Source: Rubripirellula sp.
GTDB lineage: Bacteria; Planctomycetota; Planctomycetia; Pirellulales; Pirellulaceae
Length of the DNA: 64,000 nucleotides
Direction: 5' to 3'
Assembly: GCA_012270065.1 (NCBI GenBank)
Contig: JAAXJB010000016.1
Location: 1 to 64,000, forward strand
Within the stretch, counting starts at the first letter, position 1; each line of letters starts with the position of its first letter. The notes beneath the pieces were generated by a model, which did not search any database, was not told the DNA's origin, and saw only the letters and a program-made list of their open reading frames with translations. The translations under genes were made by a program, and so were the position numbers. Of the stretch, positions 1 through 8,811 are shown in pieces.

Positions 1-26
1 AACGGATGGTAACCCCTGTGAAGGCG

Positions 27-97
27 AAAAAATAACCCTCGGATCTCCACGCCCCACCGCATTTCGTTGCCGATGGGACTTCATATCCGAGGGTTTT
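27..97 (-). terminator. Inverted repeat, probable csrA terminator
   Basis: An 11-bp perfect inverted repeat (34-44 AACCCTCGGAT and 85-95 ATCCGAGGGTT) flanks a 40-nt loop. Read on the minus strand, the second arm is followed by a T-rich run (complement of the A-run at 27-32). It lies about 120 bp past the csrA stop. A short T-run also follows on the plus strand, so it may act in both directions. The long loop lowers certainty. Confidence 0.45.
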
Positions 98-218
98 CGA
101 TTCGATTCAATTCCGGAAGATCAGGACGCCAATCTGCGAACTCCGCCGAAATATCGCCCGTCAAAACGCAACCTGACGGTTCGCCTGCCGACGGTTCGGC
201 TCACCTACGATCGGCGGA

Positions 219-413
219 CTAAGATTCCACCGGCGCGTCACCAGTTTCGATACTGCGCTGAATTGCGTCATAAACCTCGCGACGGTGCACAGGCACCTCT
301 CGGGGTGCTTCCACACCAAGGCGTACCTTGTCGCCACGAATTTCCACCACAACGATCTTGATGTCGTTGTTGATGACAATACTTTCGTTTTTCTTTCTTG
401 ATAAAACTAACAT
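219..413 (-). CDS. csrA: Carbon storage regulator CsrA
   Basis: Translational regulator of the CsrA/RsmA family, which binds GGA motifs in mRNA leaders as a dimer and represses or stabilises target messages. The 64-residue product has the usual family length and opens with the diagnostic [14 protein letters not shown], followed by the [13 protein letters not shown] core and the [14 protein letters not shown]-terminal strand-helix. The ATG at 413 is preceded by AAAGGA with 7-nt spacing. That ribosome site itself contains a GGA, so self-repression is possible (inference). The gene stands alone, divergent from the neighbouring DUF2203 gene, with an inverted repeat downstream. Identity is very secure; the targets are unknown. 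In other bacteria CsrA often works with FliW and flagellar genes, but none are in this window. Confidence 0.95.
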   Translation of the reverse strand: MLVLSRKKNESIVINNDIKIVVVEIRGDKVRLGVEAPREVPVHRREVYDAIQRSIETGDAPVES

Positions 414-1080
414 GATCCAGTCCTTTCTAACCGGCCCGATTCATTTGTATTTAGCGTGCGCCTACAAGGTCGAGGTGTGGCAGGAACCGTACTGTACTTC
501 TGGTTCTGGGATCACCACCACGTAGGCCGGTTGTTTTTGTGGGCCATTTCCATTAGGGGCCCACGTTCCTTACACCCTCAACTCTATTCCAAAAAAAGTG
601 CGCGTCAAGGAAATACGACTTGACAAGACCCGATTTTTGACCTCCGTACCGGCAAAATGGGCCGGTGAAAGCAAAAAATCCTCCCCATTTACCCTCAATT
701 CCTCACGCTCAACCTCATGAACGCCGCCCCTAGAGGTGGTGTTTACCCGCCGAAAGCGGCAAATAGCAGCGGAAACAGCCAACAATGGCCGTCCCTTGGA
801 CACTTCTGGTTGAAATCTGGCTCGCGCCTGTACAATTCGATACAAGTGACGCCTTGCCACGCCGTTTCTCGCGCATACCATCCCCCTAGGGGCGAGAACC
901 GTCTTAAAGCGACATTTTGGTGCCGATTGCAACCACAAAGTGCAAGCAAGAGAACCGATCGCCCGCCAGATGCGTCCTATCAAAGTAGGCTTTTGGTGGC
1001 GTTGATTCGCTGTCTCCATCGCCTATCATCCGTCCCGTTCGTTGCACTGTCCCAACAGCCTCCAGCCTCACCGTCTCGCC
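414..1080. other. Intergenic region, csrA leader/promoter side
   Basis: No convincing gene lies in these 667 bp; the open frames here have improbable composition. Two small structures are visible. One is a hairpin GTGGGCC/GGCCCAC (539-545 and 558-564). The other is a GAACC...GGTTC repeat enclosing GTACTGTAC, around 483-506. Both lie upstream of csrA on the minus strand and could belong to its promoter or leader. I could not assign a promoter with confidence. Confidence 0.4.
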
Positions 1081-1527
1081 ATGGTCCACGCCATCGAAAA
1101 TTCCGACGAGCACTTGCCCAAGAAGGTGGGCGAGCCGTTCACTGTCGAGACGGCGACCCGAATGCTGCCACTGATCAGTCGGATCGTGGCCGACATGGAA
1201 AAACTCCATCAGACGGTTCAACGCCAGCGTGAGCGTTTGAATGTGATCGACCAATTGCCCGATACCATCGACCAGCCTGATTACCAGGAGGAACTGGCCG
1301 ACATCCGCGAATCGATGGTCACAGAAGAAGAACGCTTTCAGGCTTGCATCCGCGAGTTGAACGCGCTGGGGGTTGAACCCCATCTGCCATTTGACGGAAC
1401 AGTCGCTTTCCCCGCAGTGATACACCGCCGGGCCGTCTGCCTGTGCTGGCACCCGAATGACAATGGTGTCGAATACTGGCATGAAATGGGGCAAGACCCG
1501 TCGTTGAGAAAACGCCTCGACGCGTGA
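1081..1527 (+). CDS. DUF2203 family protein
   Basis: A 148-residue cytoplasmic protein of the uncharacterised DUF2203 family. The sequence shows the family layout: an N-terminal FTVETATRMLPLISRIVADM segment, a long helical middle with many charged residues (LHQTVQRQRERLNVIDQ), and a C-terminal part with ELNALGVEPHLPFDG, then AVCLCWHPNDNGVEYWHEM and a final LRKRLDA. The WHPND...YWHE stretch near the end is typical of the family. I chose the ATG at 1081; an in-frame TTG 39 bp upstream would add 13 residues of unlikely composition. No function is established. It stands alone between csrA and a convergent dehydrogenase, so context does not help. Confidence 0.85.
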   Translation: MVHAIENSDEHLPKKVGEPFTVETATRMLPLISRIVADMEKLHQTVQRQRERLNVIDQLPDTIDQPDYQEELADIRESMVTEEERFQACIRELNALGVEPHLPFDGTVAFPAVIHRRAVCLCWHPNDNGVEYWHEMGQDPSLRKRLDA

Positions 1528-1870
1528 GGAAAGAAGCCAAGTTGACACGTCTCACGTGACACTTCTTACGTCATAACTGGTTTCCAGTGAAACGCGTTCA
1601 GCGTCGACGCTCTTATGGGTAACACTAACCACTTACGGTCATTCAAAACGGTGCGATGAATCCCATGTACCCGCAGCAACTGATCGTACGTGAGTCGCTC
1701 ACAAACCCTCTGTGAGCGCGGGCCCGCATTGATCGCATGACGTTTGCTGCCGAACCGACAAACAACACAACTGGCGGAACAACACGACTGGCGGAGCATC
1801 AATGTGCCCCAGGAACTGTGTGATCCAATCCCGGATTTCGATCCTGCCCCGCCCGAATGGCGCCCCGCAC
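1528..1870. other. Convergent intergenic region with hairpin
   Basis: These 343 bp separate two convergent genes and hold no credible ORF. The clearest element is a perfect 8-bp hairpin, CGCTCACA at 1696-1703 and TGTGAGCG at 1711-1718 with a 7-nt loop. It is not followed by a T-run, so it is at best a non-canonical terminator. Confidence 0.4.
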
Positions 1871-3019
1871 TCAGGCGATCAGATGTTTTGGAAAATCTCG
1901 GGTCTTTTCACAGGCCAATTGCTCCATCACCTGTTGCACCTGGCGTTTCAACATGGTGATGGTGTGATGGCCACCATTCTTACCCAGTGCGCCGACACCA
2001 TACATGAACGAACGGCCCATGAAACAGAATTTGGCACCGCTGGCCAATGCATTGGCAATGTCTGGTCCGGACCGCAAACCGCTGTCGATCATCAACGTCG
2101 TCTGGTCGCCAAATTTTTTGGCCAATTCGGTAAGCGGCTGAATCGTTGACTGCCCGTTATCCAGCTGCCGTCCCCCATGATTTGAGGCAATGATTCCGTC
2201 GACCCCCAATCCGATCGCTTTCTCGGCGTCTTCCTCGTTCACGATCCCCTTGACCACCAGCTTGCCTTTCCAACGTTCACGAATCGCTTCGATCTTCTTT
2301 GCATTGAGTCGTCCCGAAAACGTCTTGTTCATGAAGAGCCCCAGGTGTTTCATGTTGAGTCCCTTGGGGATGTAGGGCTTCATGGTTTTGAACTCTGGCA
2401 CGCCTGCCTGCAGCTGGCCCAATGCCCAAGAGGGACATGTCGTCATTTGCACGATATTTCGCAGTGTCATTTTGGGAGGAATCGAAAGCCCATTTCGAAT
2501 CTCCTTGGGTCGCCATGCAAACGTGGGTGTATCGGCGAGAATGACAAGCACCTGACACCCAGCCTCGGATGCCCGATCGAGTAATTTGTCGCGGAGCTCA
2601 TCTTCGACTGGATGATAAAGCTGGAACCAGAAGTTGCCCTGAGTGAGCTCGGCAACCGTTTCGATGCTGGCCGGCGCTACGGTGCTGAGGATGAAAGGAA
2701 TATTTTCGGCAAACGCTGCCTGTGCAAGATATTCGGTCGCTTTGGGCCACATCATGCCCTGCAATCCGATCGGCGCGATGCCAAACGGAGCGCTCCGTGT
2801 CTGACCGAACAATTCCGTCTCGAGGTTGGACCCCGCGTAATCTCGCAGGTAGTAGGGACGTAATTGAATCTGTCGTATCTCGTTGGTATTCCGCTGCAGG
2901 TTGACTTCGGAAAAACACCCACCTTCGAGATACTCAAACGCAAAGCGTGGCATGCGTTTTCGCGCTTTTTCGCGAAGGTGCTCGATGGAGGGATAACGCG
3001 AGTCGAAGAAATCTGTCAT
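1871..3019 (-). CDS. FMN-dependent alpha-hydroxy-acid dehydrogenase
   Basis: Flavoenzyme of the lactate/glycolate oxidase family, oxidising an alpha-hydroxy acid to the keto acid with FMN. The 382-residue TIM-barrel protein shows the hallmark catalytic stretch ASNHGGRQLD, the FMN phosphate-binding IDSGLRSGPDIANALASGA, and the ADTP...R...RNG substrate-side motif. The ATG at 3019 (MTDFFDSRYPSIEHLREKA) matches where the family normally begins; the frame stays open 79 codons further upstream, but that part is not protein-like. No signal peptide is seen, so it is cytoplasmic. The substrate (lactate, glycolate, mandelate or other) cannot be read from sequence. It is divergent from a sulfatase gene across 481 bp. 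Confidence 0.92.
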   Translation of the reverse strand: MTDFFDSRYPSIEHLREKARKRMPRFAFEYLEGGCFSEVNLQRNTNEIRQIQLRPYYLRDYAGSNLETELFGQTRSAPFGIAPIGLQGMMWPKATEYLAQAAFAENIPFILSTVAPASIETVAELTQGNFWFQLYHPVEDELRDKLLDRASEAGCQVLVILADTPTFAWRPKEIRNGLSIPPKMTLRNIVQMTTCPSWALGQLQAGVPEFKTMKPYIPKGLNMKHLGLFMNKTFSGRLNAKKIEAIRERWKGKLVVKGIVNEEDAEKAIGLGVDGIIASNHGGRQLDNGQSTIQPLTELAKKFGDQTTLMIDSGLRSGPDIANALASGAKFCFMGRSFMYGVGALGKNGGHHTITMLKRQVQQVMEQLACEKTRDFPKHLIA

Positions 3020-3500
3020 GGGATATCGTTTTCGTATTCTGCTCTTCTGATCATTCCCGGATGGGCCCTTCCCTGGATTCGCAAAGGAAAGGATCCGTTG
3101 AGCGTCCAGTTTTCTGAGCGGTATTACCGATTGGCCCTGAGACAACATGGTATCCCGGCCCAGCAAAACACGCCACCTCTGTCGTTTCACCGAAACTCCC
3201 GGCGTGCTGCTGTGACGAGCCATCGGAGTCCGGGTTTGGGCTACCGAGTTAACCACTCGATTGGCACAAAAACCGGACGTCGCGAATCATTCGAGATCAC
3301 TTTTGGCGACCGGATAACTCGGCGCAAAAGCGGGGAGAACAAATTTTTCACCATGGCAACTGTCTGAACGGGGACTGGCTGTCTAAATTATCAGTCGCCT
3401 TTTCGCACTGGTACCGACCGGAACCGAGGCATTCTTCCATGAAACGCATCCATTGCGTTCTGGAAAATCCCCCCATCAGAAATTTTCGCAGCAACAACCC
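3020..3500. other. Divergent intergenic region
   Basis: This 481-bp region lies between two divergently transcribed genes and must hold both promoters. The frames that extend into it (upstream of the dehydrogenase ATG at 3019 and upstream of the sulfatase ATG at 3501) are not protein-like. I see no clear promoter hexamers. Confidence 0.4.
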
Positions 3501-4961
3501 ATGTTCGTCCACAAACCCATTCCGAATGATGATCGCCCGAACATCATTTTCATCATCACAGACCAACAGCGTTATGACACCATTGCTGGGCTGGGCTATG
3601 AGTACATGGACACGCCAAATCTGGACCGTCTGGTCAGGGAGGGAGTTTCGTTTGACCAATGTCACGTCACAGCGGCCTCCTGCGCTGCGGCACGCGCCAG
3701 TCTGTTCAAGGGCTATTACCCTCACACCACAGGCATTCTCAAGAACGCTGACTCGTGGCGTCGCAGCTGGATTCAACATCTGAACGACTCTGGGTACTAC
3801 TGCACCAACATCGGCAAGATGCACTCATGGCCTTTTCAGACCGAACTCGGTTTCCATGAACGGTTTGTCGTCGAAAACAAGGACAGGTACCTGGAGGGCA
3901 GGTACTACTTTGATGAATGGGATCGTGCGTTGCGATATCGAGGATTGGTCAAGCAACAACGTGAACAGTACCGCAAGCGTGCCGACTATGCATCTGCCTT
4001 GGGCGCCTTCGACTGGGAGCTCCCCGAAGACACACATCCGGATGTGTTTGTCGGAGACATGGCGACGTGGTGGATTGATAACAAACCAAAGATGAAACCA
4101 TTGTTTCTGCAGATCGGTTTTCCGGGTCCACACCCGCCCTACGATCCCATCAAGCGATACGCGGATCCATATCTTGAAAAGGACCTGCCATTGCTGGAAA
4201 TCACGCCTAAGGAACTGGCCGGTCAGCCGCCCGCCTTGAAAGAGCTGCGAGTCCACAATCAGGAAATTGATCATGATTCAGTGATCATGGATCTGAATCC
4301 GACCCACGAGCAACGCCACCGTCAGCGTGCATATTATCTCGCGAACGTCACCATGATTGATGAAAAGGTTGGCGAGATCATGGATGCCCTGGAACGCAAT
4401 GGCTACCTGGACAACTCGATCTTGATTTTCACCAGTGACCATGGAGACTGCCTTACCGACCACGGACACAGTCAGAAGTGGACGATGTACGACCAGATCA
4501 CACGTGTGCCAATGATAATCTGGGCGCCGAACAAATTTGGAGAATCACGCAGGATTTCTCCCATGGTGCAACAGATGGATCTTGGCCCAACCATTCTGGA
4601 ATGGGCAGGCATCACGCCACCTGCAGACTGGGAGGCGCGTTCGCTGAACGAGGCGCTTGATCCAGACAACAGCGGCCAATTCAACGGTCGTGAACATGTT
4701 TACTGCGAGCAGGTCAAAGACGCTGTGTTGACCGGTTGTGAGTTCATGACCATGGTTCGTACACAGACACACAAACTGGTTCATTTTCTTGATGAGCCGC
4801 ACGGCCAGTTGTTCGATCTGGTGAATGATCCCGACGAGGTTCAGAACCTGTGGGATGATCCCAACTCGCTGGCTGTCAAAGAAACACTACTGGCTGAATT
4901 ACGGGAATGGCGAATTCGAAGTGGGGTTCACACCAAGGATTGGTGCAGCGAATGGCGTTGA
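3501..4961 (+). CDS. Sulfatase (S1 family), probably cytoplasmic
   Basis: Formylglycine-dependent sulfatase or phosphonate monoesterase of the alkaline phosphatase superfamily, 486 residues. Visible features are the N-terminal RPNIIFIITDQQRYDT metal site (Asp20), the activation motif C-A-A-A-R beginning at Cys61 followed by ASLFKGYYPHTTGI, the IGKMHSW segment, the C-terminal metal site TSDHGDCLTDHG, and KWTMYDQ. Cys61 in CxAxR would be converted to formylglycine by an FGE or anSME enzyme encoded elsewhere. No signal peptide precedes the catalytic domain. That argues for a cytosolic enzyme like choline-sulfatase or phosphonate monoester hydrolase, unlike the exported sulfatase at 28.5-30.1 kb. 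I chose the ATG at 3501 over a TTG 48 bp upstream. The substrate is unknown. Confidence 0.9.
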   Translation: MFVHKPIPNDDRPNIIFIITDQQRYDTIAGLGYEYMDTPNLDRLVREGVSFDQCHVTAASCAAARASLFKGYYPHTTGILKNADSWRRSWIQHLNDSGYYCTNIGKMHSWPFQTELGFHERFVVENKDRYLEGRYYFDEWDRALRYRGLVKQQREQYRKRADYASALGAFDWELPEDTHPDVFVGDMATWWIDNKPKMKPLFLQIGFPGPHPPYDPIKRYADPYLEKDLPLLEITPKELAGQPPALKELRVHNQEIDHDSVIMDLNPTHEQRHRQRAYYLANVTMIDEKVGEIMDALERNGYLDNSILIFTSDHGDCLTDHGHSQKWTMYDQITRVPMIIWAPNKFGESRRISPMVQQMDLGPTILEWAGITPPADWEARSLNEALDPDNSGQFNGREHVYCEQVKDAVLTGCEFMTMVRTQTHKLVHFLDEPHGQLFDLVNDPDEVQNLWDDPNSLAVKETLLAELREWRIRSGVHTKDWCSEWR

Positions 4962-4982
4962 CAGTCACGCGTTGACATTCAC
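4955..4982 (+). repeat. 14-bp tandem repeat over the sulfatase stop
   Basis: GCGTTGACAGTCAC is followed directly by GCGTTGACATTCAC, one mismatch in 14. The stop codon of the sulfatase lies in the first copy. A third partial copy (GGCGTTGGCAATGAC) follows. Probably a small slippage product with no clear role. Confidence 0.5.
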
Positions 4983-5596
4983 ATGGCGTTGGCAATGACA
5001 GAACGCGATCAATGACATTGCCCTAGGGTATCAGGTCTAGCAAGCCAACAACGAGCTGAAAAAAAACACCTGGCAGACCGTGGTTTCCCGGGTGAGGCAG
5101 CCAACGTCAAGGGTTCTCCCTGTTAATTCCCCTGCCTACACCCGTCGTTTCTCCCGAAACACCGCTTATTTGGAAAACTGACAAAAAGAACCAGTGACGA
5201 AAAGAAACCCGGGGCCTCCTTCGCCTTGATGGCCGCCATTCAACCGTCGCTCGTGACTTCGATGCAGGGGCATTGGCACTGTCCACCCTGCAGTCCACCC
5301 GCTCACCTTGCACTGGGCGAACATGGCAGAAAAACTTCGACCTATCTGCCCGTAATTCGTTAACCCTGCCACCACCAGGCAGTTAACACGGTGCCTTGGA
5401 GATCGTAGGATATGGCAACGGCGTGCGGGGAGGTTCTTTTTGACGAACCGGTGTCGTCTGCCCTTTGAGTTTTTGGGCGCTCCTTTTCCGGCGGGGGATT
5501 GGGCATTTCGTTCGTTGGTACTGCACCGGTAGCGTCCCAGCGTCCTTCTGGCAAATCCGAACCCGACCTTGGTCCTTTCAACCCACTTAAAGCATC
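4962..5596. other. Intergenic region without a gene
   Basis: These 635 bp contain no ORF of plausible composition. An imperfect hairpin, GTTAACC-CTGCC/GGCAG-TTAAC, lies at 5359-5387. No T-run terminator or clear promoter was recognised. The region presumably carries the sulfatase terminator and the promoter of the peptidase gene. Confidence 0.4.
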
Positions 5597-7636
5597 GTGT
5601 TCAAACATTCTTTCATTTTGGTCGCCTTGTTGACTTGCCTGCCCACTGCGGCATTGACTGCCGCAGATCCTGATGCAGCAAGCGACAAGATCTCGGGAAT
5701 CGACAAGTCTCTGTTCAGTCCGGATATCACCGCTGGTGAAAATTTTTACTGGTATGCCAACCAGGAATGGCTCAATGAAACCGACATCCCCGGTGACAAA
5801 TCCAACTACGGGATCTTCACAGTTCTGGATGACAAGACACGCGCAGAAGTACGCGCCCTGATCGAAGAAGCGGCCCACGCTGCTGCCGCGCCTGGGACTC
5901 CAGCACAGCGAGTGGGCTATCTGTACAAGTCGGTGCTCGACATGAAAGCCCGCAACGAGGCAGGAATCAAACCGATCAGGCCCCTGCTCAAAAAAGTCAA
6001 CAAGATTCAATCAACCGAAGACCTGTCATCGGCACTGGGTTACCTGTTAAAAGCAGGAGTTTACGGACCATTCGCCCCGTACATCAATGCCGACGCACGC
6101 AAGAGTGATCAATACACCGTGTACCTGACCCAGTCCGGGCTCACGATGCCCGACCGCGACTACTACCTGGAGGACGACGAGCGTTACAAGAAACTCCGTG
6201 CGGAACTTCTGGCATATGTCGCTGACATGCTTGCCGCAACAGGTGCCAAAAACCCTGAAAAATCTGCCAAAGCGATTTTCGAACTTGAGCGTACGCTGGC
6301 CGAAAAGCAGTGGACGAAAACCGAAAACCGCGATCCTGAAAAGACGTACAACAAAAAAACCAGTGACGAAGTCCAGTCCATGCTGGGCAACTTCCCATGG
6401 GCGACTTTCACGAAAGCTGCGGGACTTGCGAAGCAGAGTGAATTCGTCGTTCGTCAGCCCAGTTACCTCGAAGCTCTGGGGAAGCTGTTGACTGAAACCG
6501 ATTTGGATATCTGGAAATCCTATTTGCGTTTACAGGTGATCGACAGCTACGCAAGCAGTCTGACGGAAGAACTGGAACTGAGACACTTTCAATTCCACTC
6601 CACCGCAATCAGTGGCGTCACCGAACAGGAACCTCTGTGGAAACGTGGCGTCAACGTCACCAGCAGCGTCCTCGGTGAGTTGGTGGGCCAGTTGTACGTC
6701 GAAAAGTACTTCAAGCCAGCCGCCAAAAAGAGAATGAACGAGTTGGTTGAAAATCTGAAAAAGGCATTCGCCGAGCGGATCACCAGCCGGGACTGGATGG
6801 GCAAGGGCACACAGAAACAGGCACTTGAAAAGCTTTCCATGTTCACCACCAAGATTGGCTATCCGGATGAGTGGAAGGACTACTCGGGTTTGAAAATATC
6901 TTCTCCGATTCTCGCCACCAATATCCTTGCATCTTCACGGTTCGAAACCAAAGAGGAACTGAAGAAACTGGGTGGTCCGATTGACCGCAATGAATGGCAC
7001 ATGACGCCTCAAACCATCAACGCCTACTACAATCCCGTGATGAATGAGATTGTATTCCCGGCCGCGATCCTGCAGCCCCCCTTCTTCAACATGGAAGCGG
7101 ATGACGCGGTCAATTACGGAGCCATCGGCGCGGTAATCGGCCATGAGCTCAGTCACGGATTTGATGACAAAGGCAGCAAGTACGACGGAAACGGCAACTT
7201 GCGAAAATGGTGGACCGAAAAAGACCGGGAAGAATTCGAACGTCGCGCAGAGGGGCTGGTGGCACAATACGATGCGTTTGAGCCAGTCGATGGCAACTTT
7301 GTGAACGGAAAACTCACTCTGGGTGAAAACATTGGAGACCTTGGAGGCTTGAGCGTCGCCTATGAGGCTTATCGTCTGTCGCTCAATGGCAAAGAAGCAC
7401 CGGTGATCGATGGTTTGACCGGGGACCAGCGGTTCTTTCTAGGCTGGGCACAGATCTGGCGACGGTTGTACCGTGAACCGGAGCTGTTGAAACGACTGGT
7501 GACGGATCCCCATAGCCCCAGCGAATACCGAGTCAACGGCATCGTGCGCAACATGGATGCATGGTACAAGGCATTCGACGTCAAACCTGACGACAGCCTT
7601 TACCTGAAACCTGAAGATCGTGTACGAATCTGGTAA
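5597..7636 (+). CDS. M13 family metallopeptidase (neprilysin/PepO-like), secreted
   Basis: Zinc endopeptidase that cleaves short peptides, here expected outside the cytoplasm. The 679-residue protein starts at a GTG with an N-terminal signal peptide (FKHSFILVALLTCLPTAALTA, cleavage likely after ALTA). The peptidase M13 N-terminal domain begins near GENFYWYANQEWL. The C-terminal catalytic domain carries INAYYNPVMNEIVFPAA, the HExxH zinc motif (His516, Glu517, His520) and the third ligand in GENIGD (Glu577). The DPHSPSEYRVNG motif and an aromatic C-terminus (RIW) complete the family pattern, and length is normal. No clear ribosome site precedes the GTG, but no other start gives a signal peptide. 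A strong terminator follows, so it is probably transcribed alone. Confidence 0.95.
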   Translation: MFKHSFILVALLTCLPTAALTAADPDAASDKISGIDKSLFSPDITAGENFYWYANQEWLNETDIPGDKSNYGIFTVLDDKTRAEVRALIEEAAHAAAAPGTPAQRVGYLYKSVLDMKARNEAGIKPIRPLLKKVNKIQSTEDLSSALGYLLKAGVYGPFAPYINADARKSDQYTVYLTQSGLTMPDRDYYLEDDERYKKLRAELLAYVADMLAATGAKNPEKSAKAIFELERTLAEKQWTKTENRDPEKTYNKKTSDEVQSMLGNFPWATFTKAAGLAKQSEFVVRQPSYLEALGKLLTETDLDIWKSYLRLQVIDSYASSLTEELELRHFQFHSTAISGVTEQEPLWKRGVNVTSSVLGELVGQLYVEKYFKPAAKKRMNELVENLKKAFAERITSRDWMGKGTQKQALEKLSMFTTKIGYPDEWKDYSGLKISSPILATNILASSRFETKEELKKLGGPIDRNEWHMTPQTINAYYNPVMNEIVFPAAILQPPFFNMEADDAVNYGAIGAVIGHELSHGFDDKGSKYDGNGNLRKWWTEKDREEFERRAEGLVAQYDAFEPVDGNFVNGKLTLGENIGDLGGLSVAYEAYRLSLNGKEAPVIDGLTGDQRFFLGWAQIWRRLYREPELLKRLVTDPHSPSEYRVNGIVRNMDAWYKAFDVKPDDSLYLKPEDRVRIW

Positions 7637-7688
7637 CCGGTCGAACGGTCTGAAGTCAGTTACTTCAACGTTCGCATCCTGATCAATC

Positions 7689-7725
7689 ATGGGAACTGCA
7701 TGTTTTATGCAGTTCCCATTTTTTT
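7689..7725 (+). terminator. Rho-independent terminator after the M13 peptidase
   Basis: A perfect 13-bp stem (7689-7701 with 7707-7719, loop GTTTT) is followed at once by a run of T to 7725. This is the clearest intrinsic terminator in the window, about 50 bp after the peptidase stop codon. Confidence 0.9.
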
Positions 7726-7919
7726 ATCGGGCTGGATTCCAGCGGCATACAAGCCACTGGATAACTCCGGCGCCAGGTGCCCACGCGTGAAAGAAGCAAA
7801 TGGGTTGAAACAACAAATGGCTTGCCATCATGGCCGATGTTAAGATGGACGGAAACGAGCTGCTGGCATGGCATCAATTCCGGTCCCGTTGCCGAATCCA
7901 TTTTTAGCGGAATTGCACC

Positions 7920-8729
7920 ATGAGTCATGACGACACACCGACGTCGAACTCGCCACCATCAAGTGCTGGCGATATGGAACCAGACGAACCATCCGTCGGA
8001 TCGGATAAGTCTCCCCGCCGCCACAAGCTTCTGGCTCTTATCGGCATTGCCGCCGTTGCAATGCTGCTGGCATGGCAATTCGGCGAATATCTGAAACTCG
8101 ATTACCTGGCCACCCAGGAGACCAACCTGCGCGAAATTCAAACGCAGCATCCTGTGCTCGTATTTGGAGTCGCTTTTCTGATTTACGTTCTCGTCACAGG
8201 CTTATCGCTCCCCGGAGCAGCACCACTAACACTTTTGTATGGGTGGTACTTCGGATTCGCTCCGACCTTATTGCTGGTCAGTTTTGCATCAACATCAGGA
8301 GCCACGATTTCGTTCCTCACCAGCAGGCACCTGCTGCGAGAAAGCATTGAGCAGAAATTTGGTGAGCGATTGCGTGTTTTCAATGAACACTTGGCAAAGG
8401 AGGGTGCGTTTTATCTATTCAGCCTGCGTCTGATCCCGGTCGTACCATTTTTTGTGATCAATCTTGTGATGGGTTTGACTCCTCTATCAACGCGGACCTA
8501 TTGGTGGGTCAGTCAACTTGGGATGTTACCTGGCACCGCAGTTTATGTTTATGCCGGCTCGAGAGTTCCCAATTTAAGCCAATTGGCTGATCAGGGACCC
8601 GCAGCAGTCTTGAGTCCAGAGCAGCTGGTTCAATTGTTCATTGCTTTCGCGATGCTGGGAGTCTTTCCCCTGATTGTCAAAAGATTGTTGAAATGGGCTG
8701 GCCGTGGCACGCCACCATCAACGACATGA
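7920..8729 (+). CDS. TVP38/TMEM64 family (DedA-like) membrane protein
   Basis: Integral membrane protein of 269 residues in the SNARE-associated/VTT superfamily, related to DedA proteins and linked in other organisms to lipid scrambling or transport. A charged N-terminal tail of about 35 residues precedes the first membrane segment (LLALIGIAAVAMLLAW). The VTT core follows, with a FLIYVLVTGLSLPGAAPLTLLYG re-entrant region, a glycine/serine-rich SFASTSGATISFLTSR and the diagnostic RLIPVVPFFVINLVMGLT motif. A last membrane helix lies near the C-terminus. It is followed by a mercuric-reductase-like flavoprotein gene whose longest frame overlaps it. The two protein types occur fused in other bacteria, so a joint function is likely (inference from fusion). 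Confidence 0.92.
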   Translation: MSHDDTPTSNSPPSSAGDMEPDEPSVGSDKSPRRHKLLALIGIAAVAMLLAWQFGEYLKLDYLATQETNLREIQTQHPVLVFGVAFLIYVLVTGLSLPGAAPLTLLYGWYFGFAPTLLLVSFASTSGATISFLTSRHLLRESIEQKFGERLRVFNEHLAKEGAFYLFSLRLIPVVPFFVINLVMGLTPLSTRTYWWVSQLGMLPGTAVYVYAGSRVPNLSQLADQGPAAVLSPEQLVQLFIAFAMLGVFPLIVKRLLKWAGRGTPPSTT

Positions 8730-8811
8730 TTACCCGAAATCACCGTGTTTCGTGAATACCATCGCGAACCATGTCAGCACACACGCGTTCACTTACTGTC
8801 CGGACAGCGCC

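Noticed and set aside
904-1548. 214-codon minus-strand frame opposite the DUF2203 gene
   Set aside because: The sense gene has recognisable family features; the antisense product does not.
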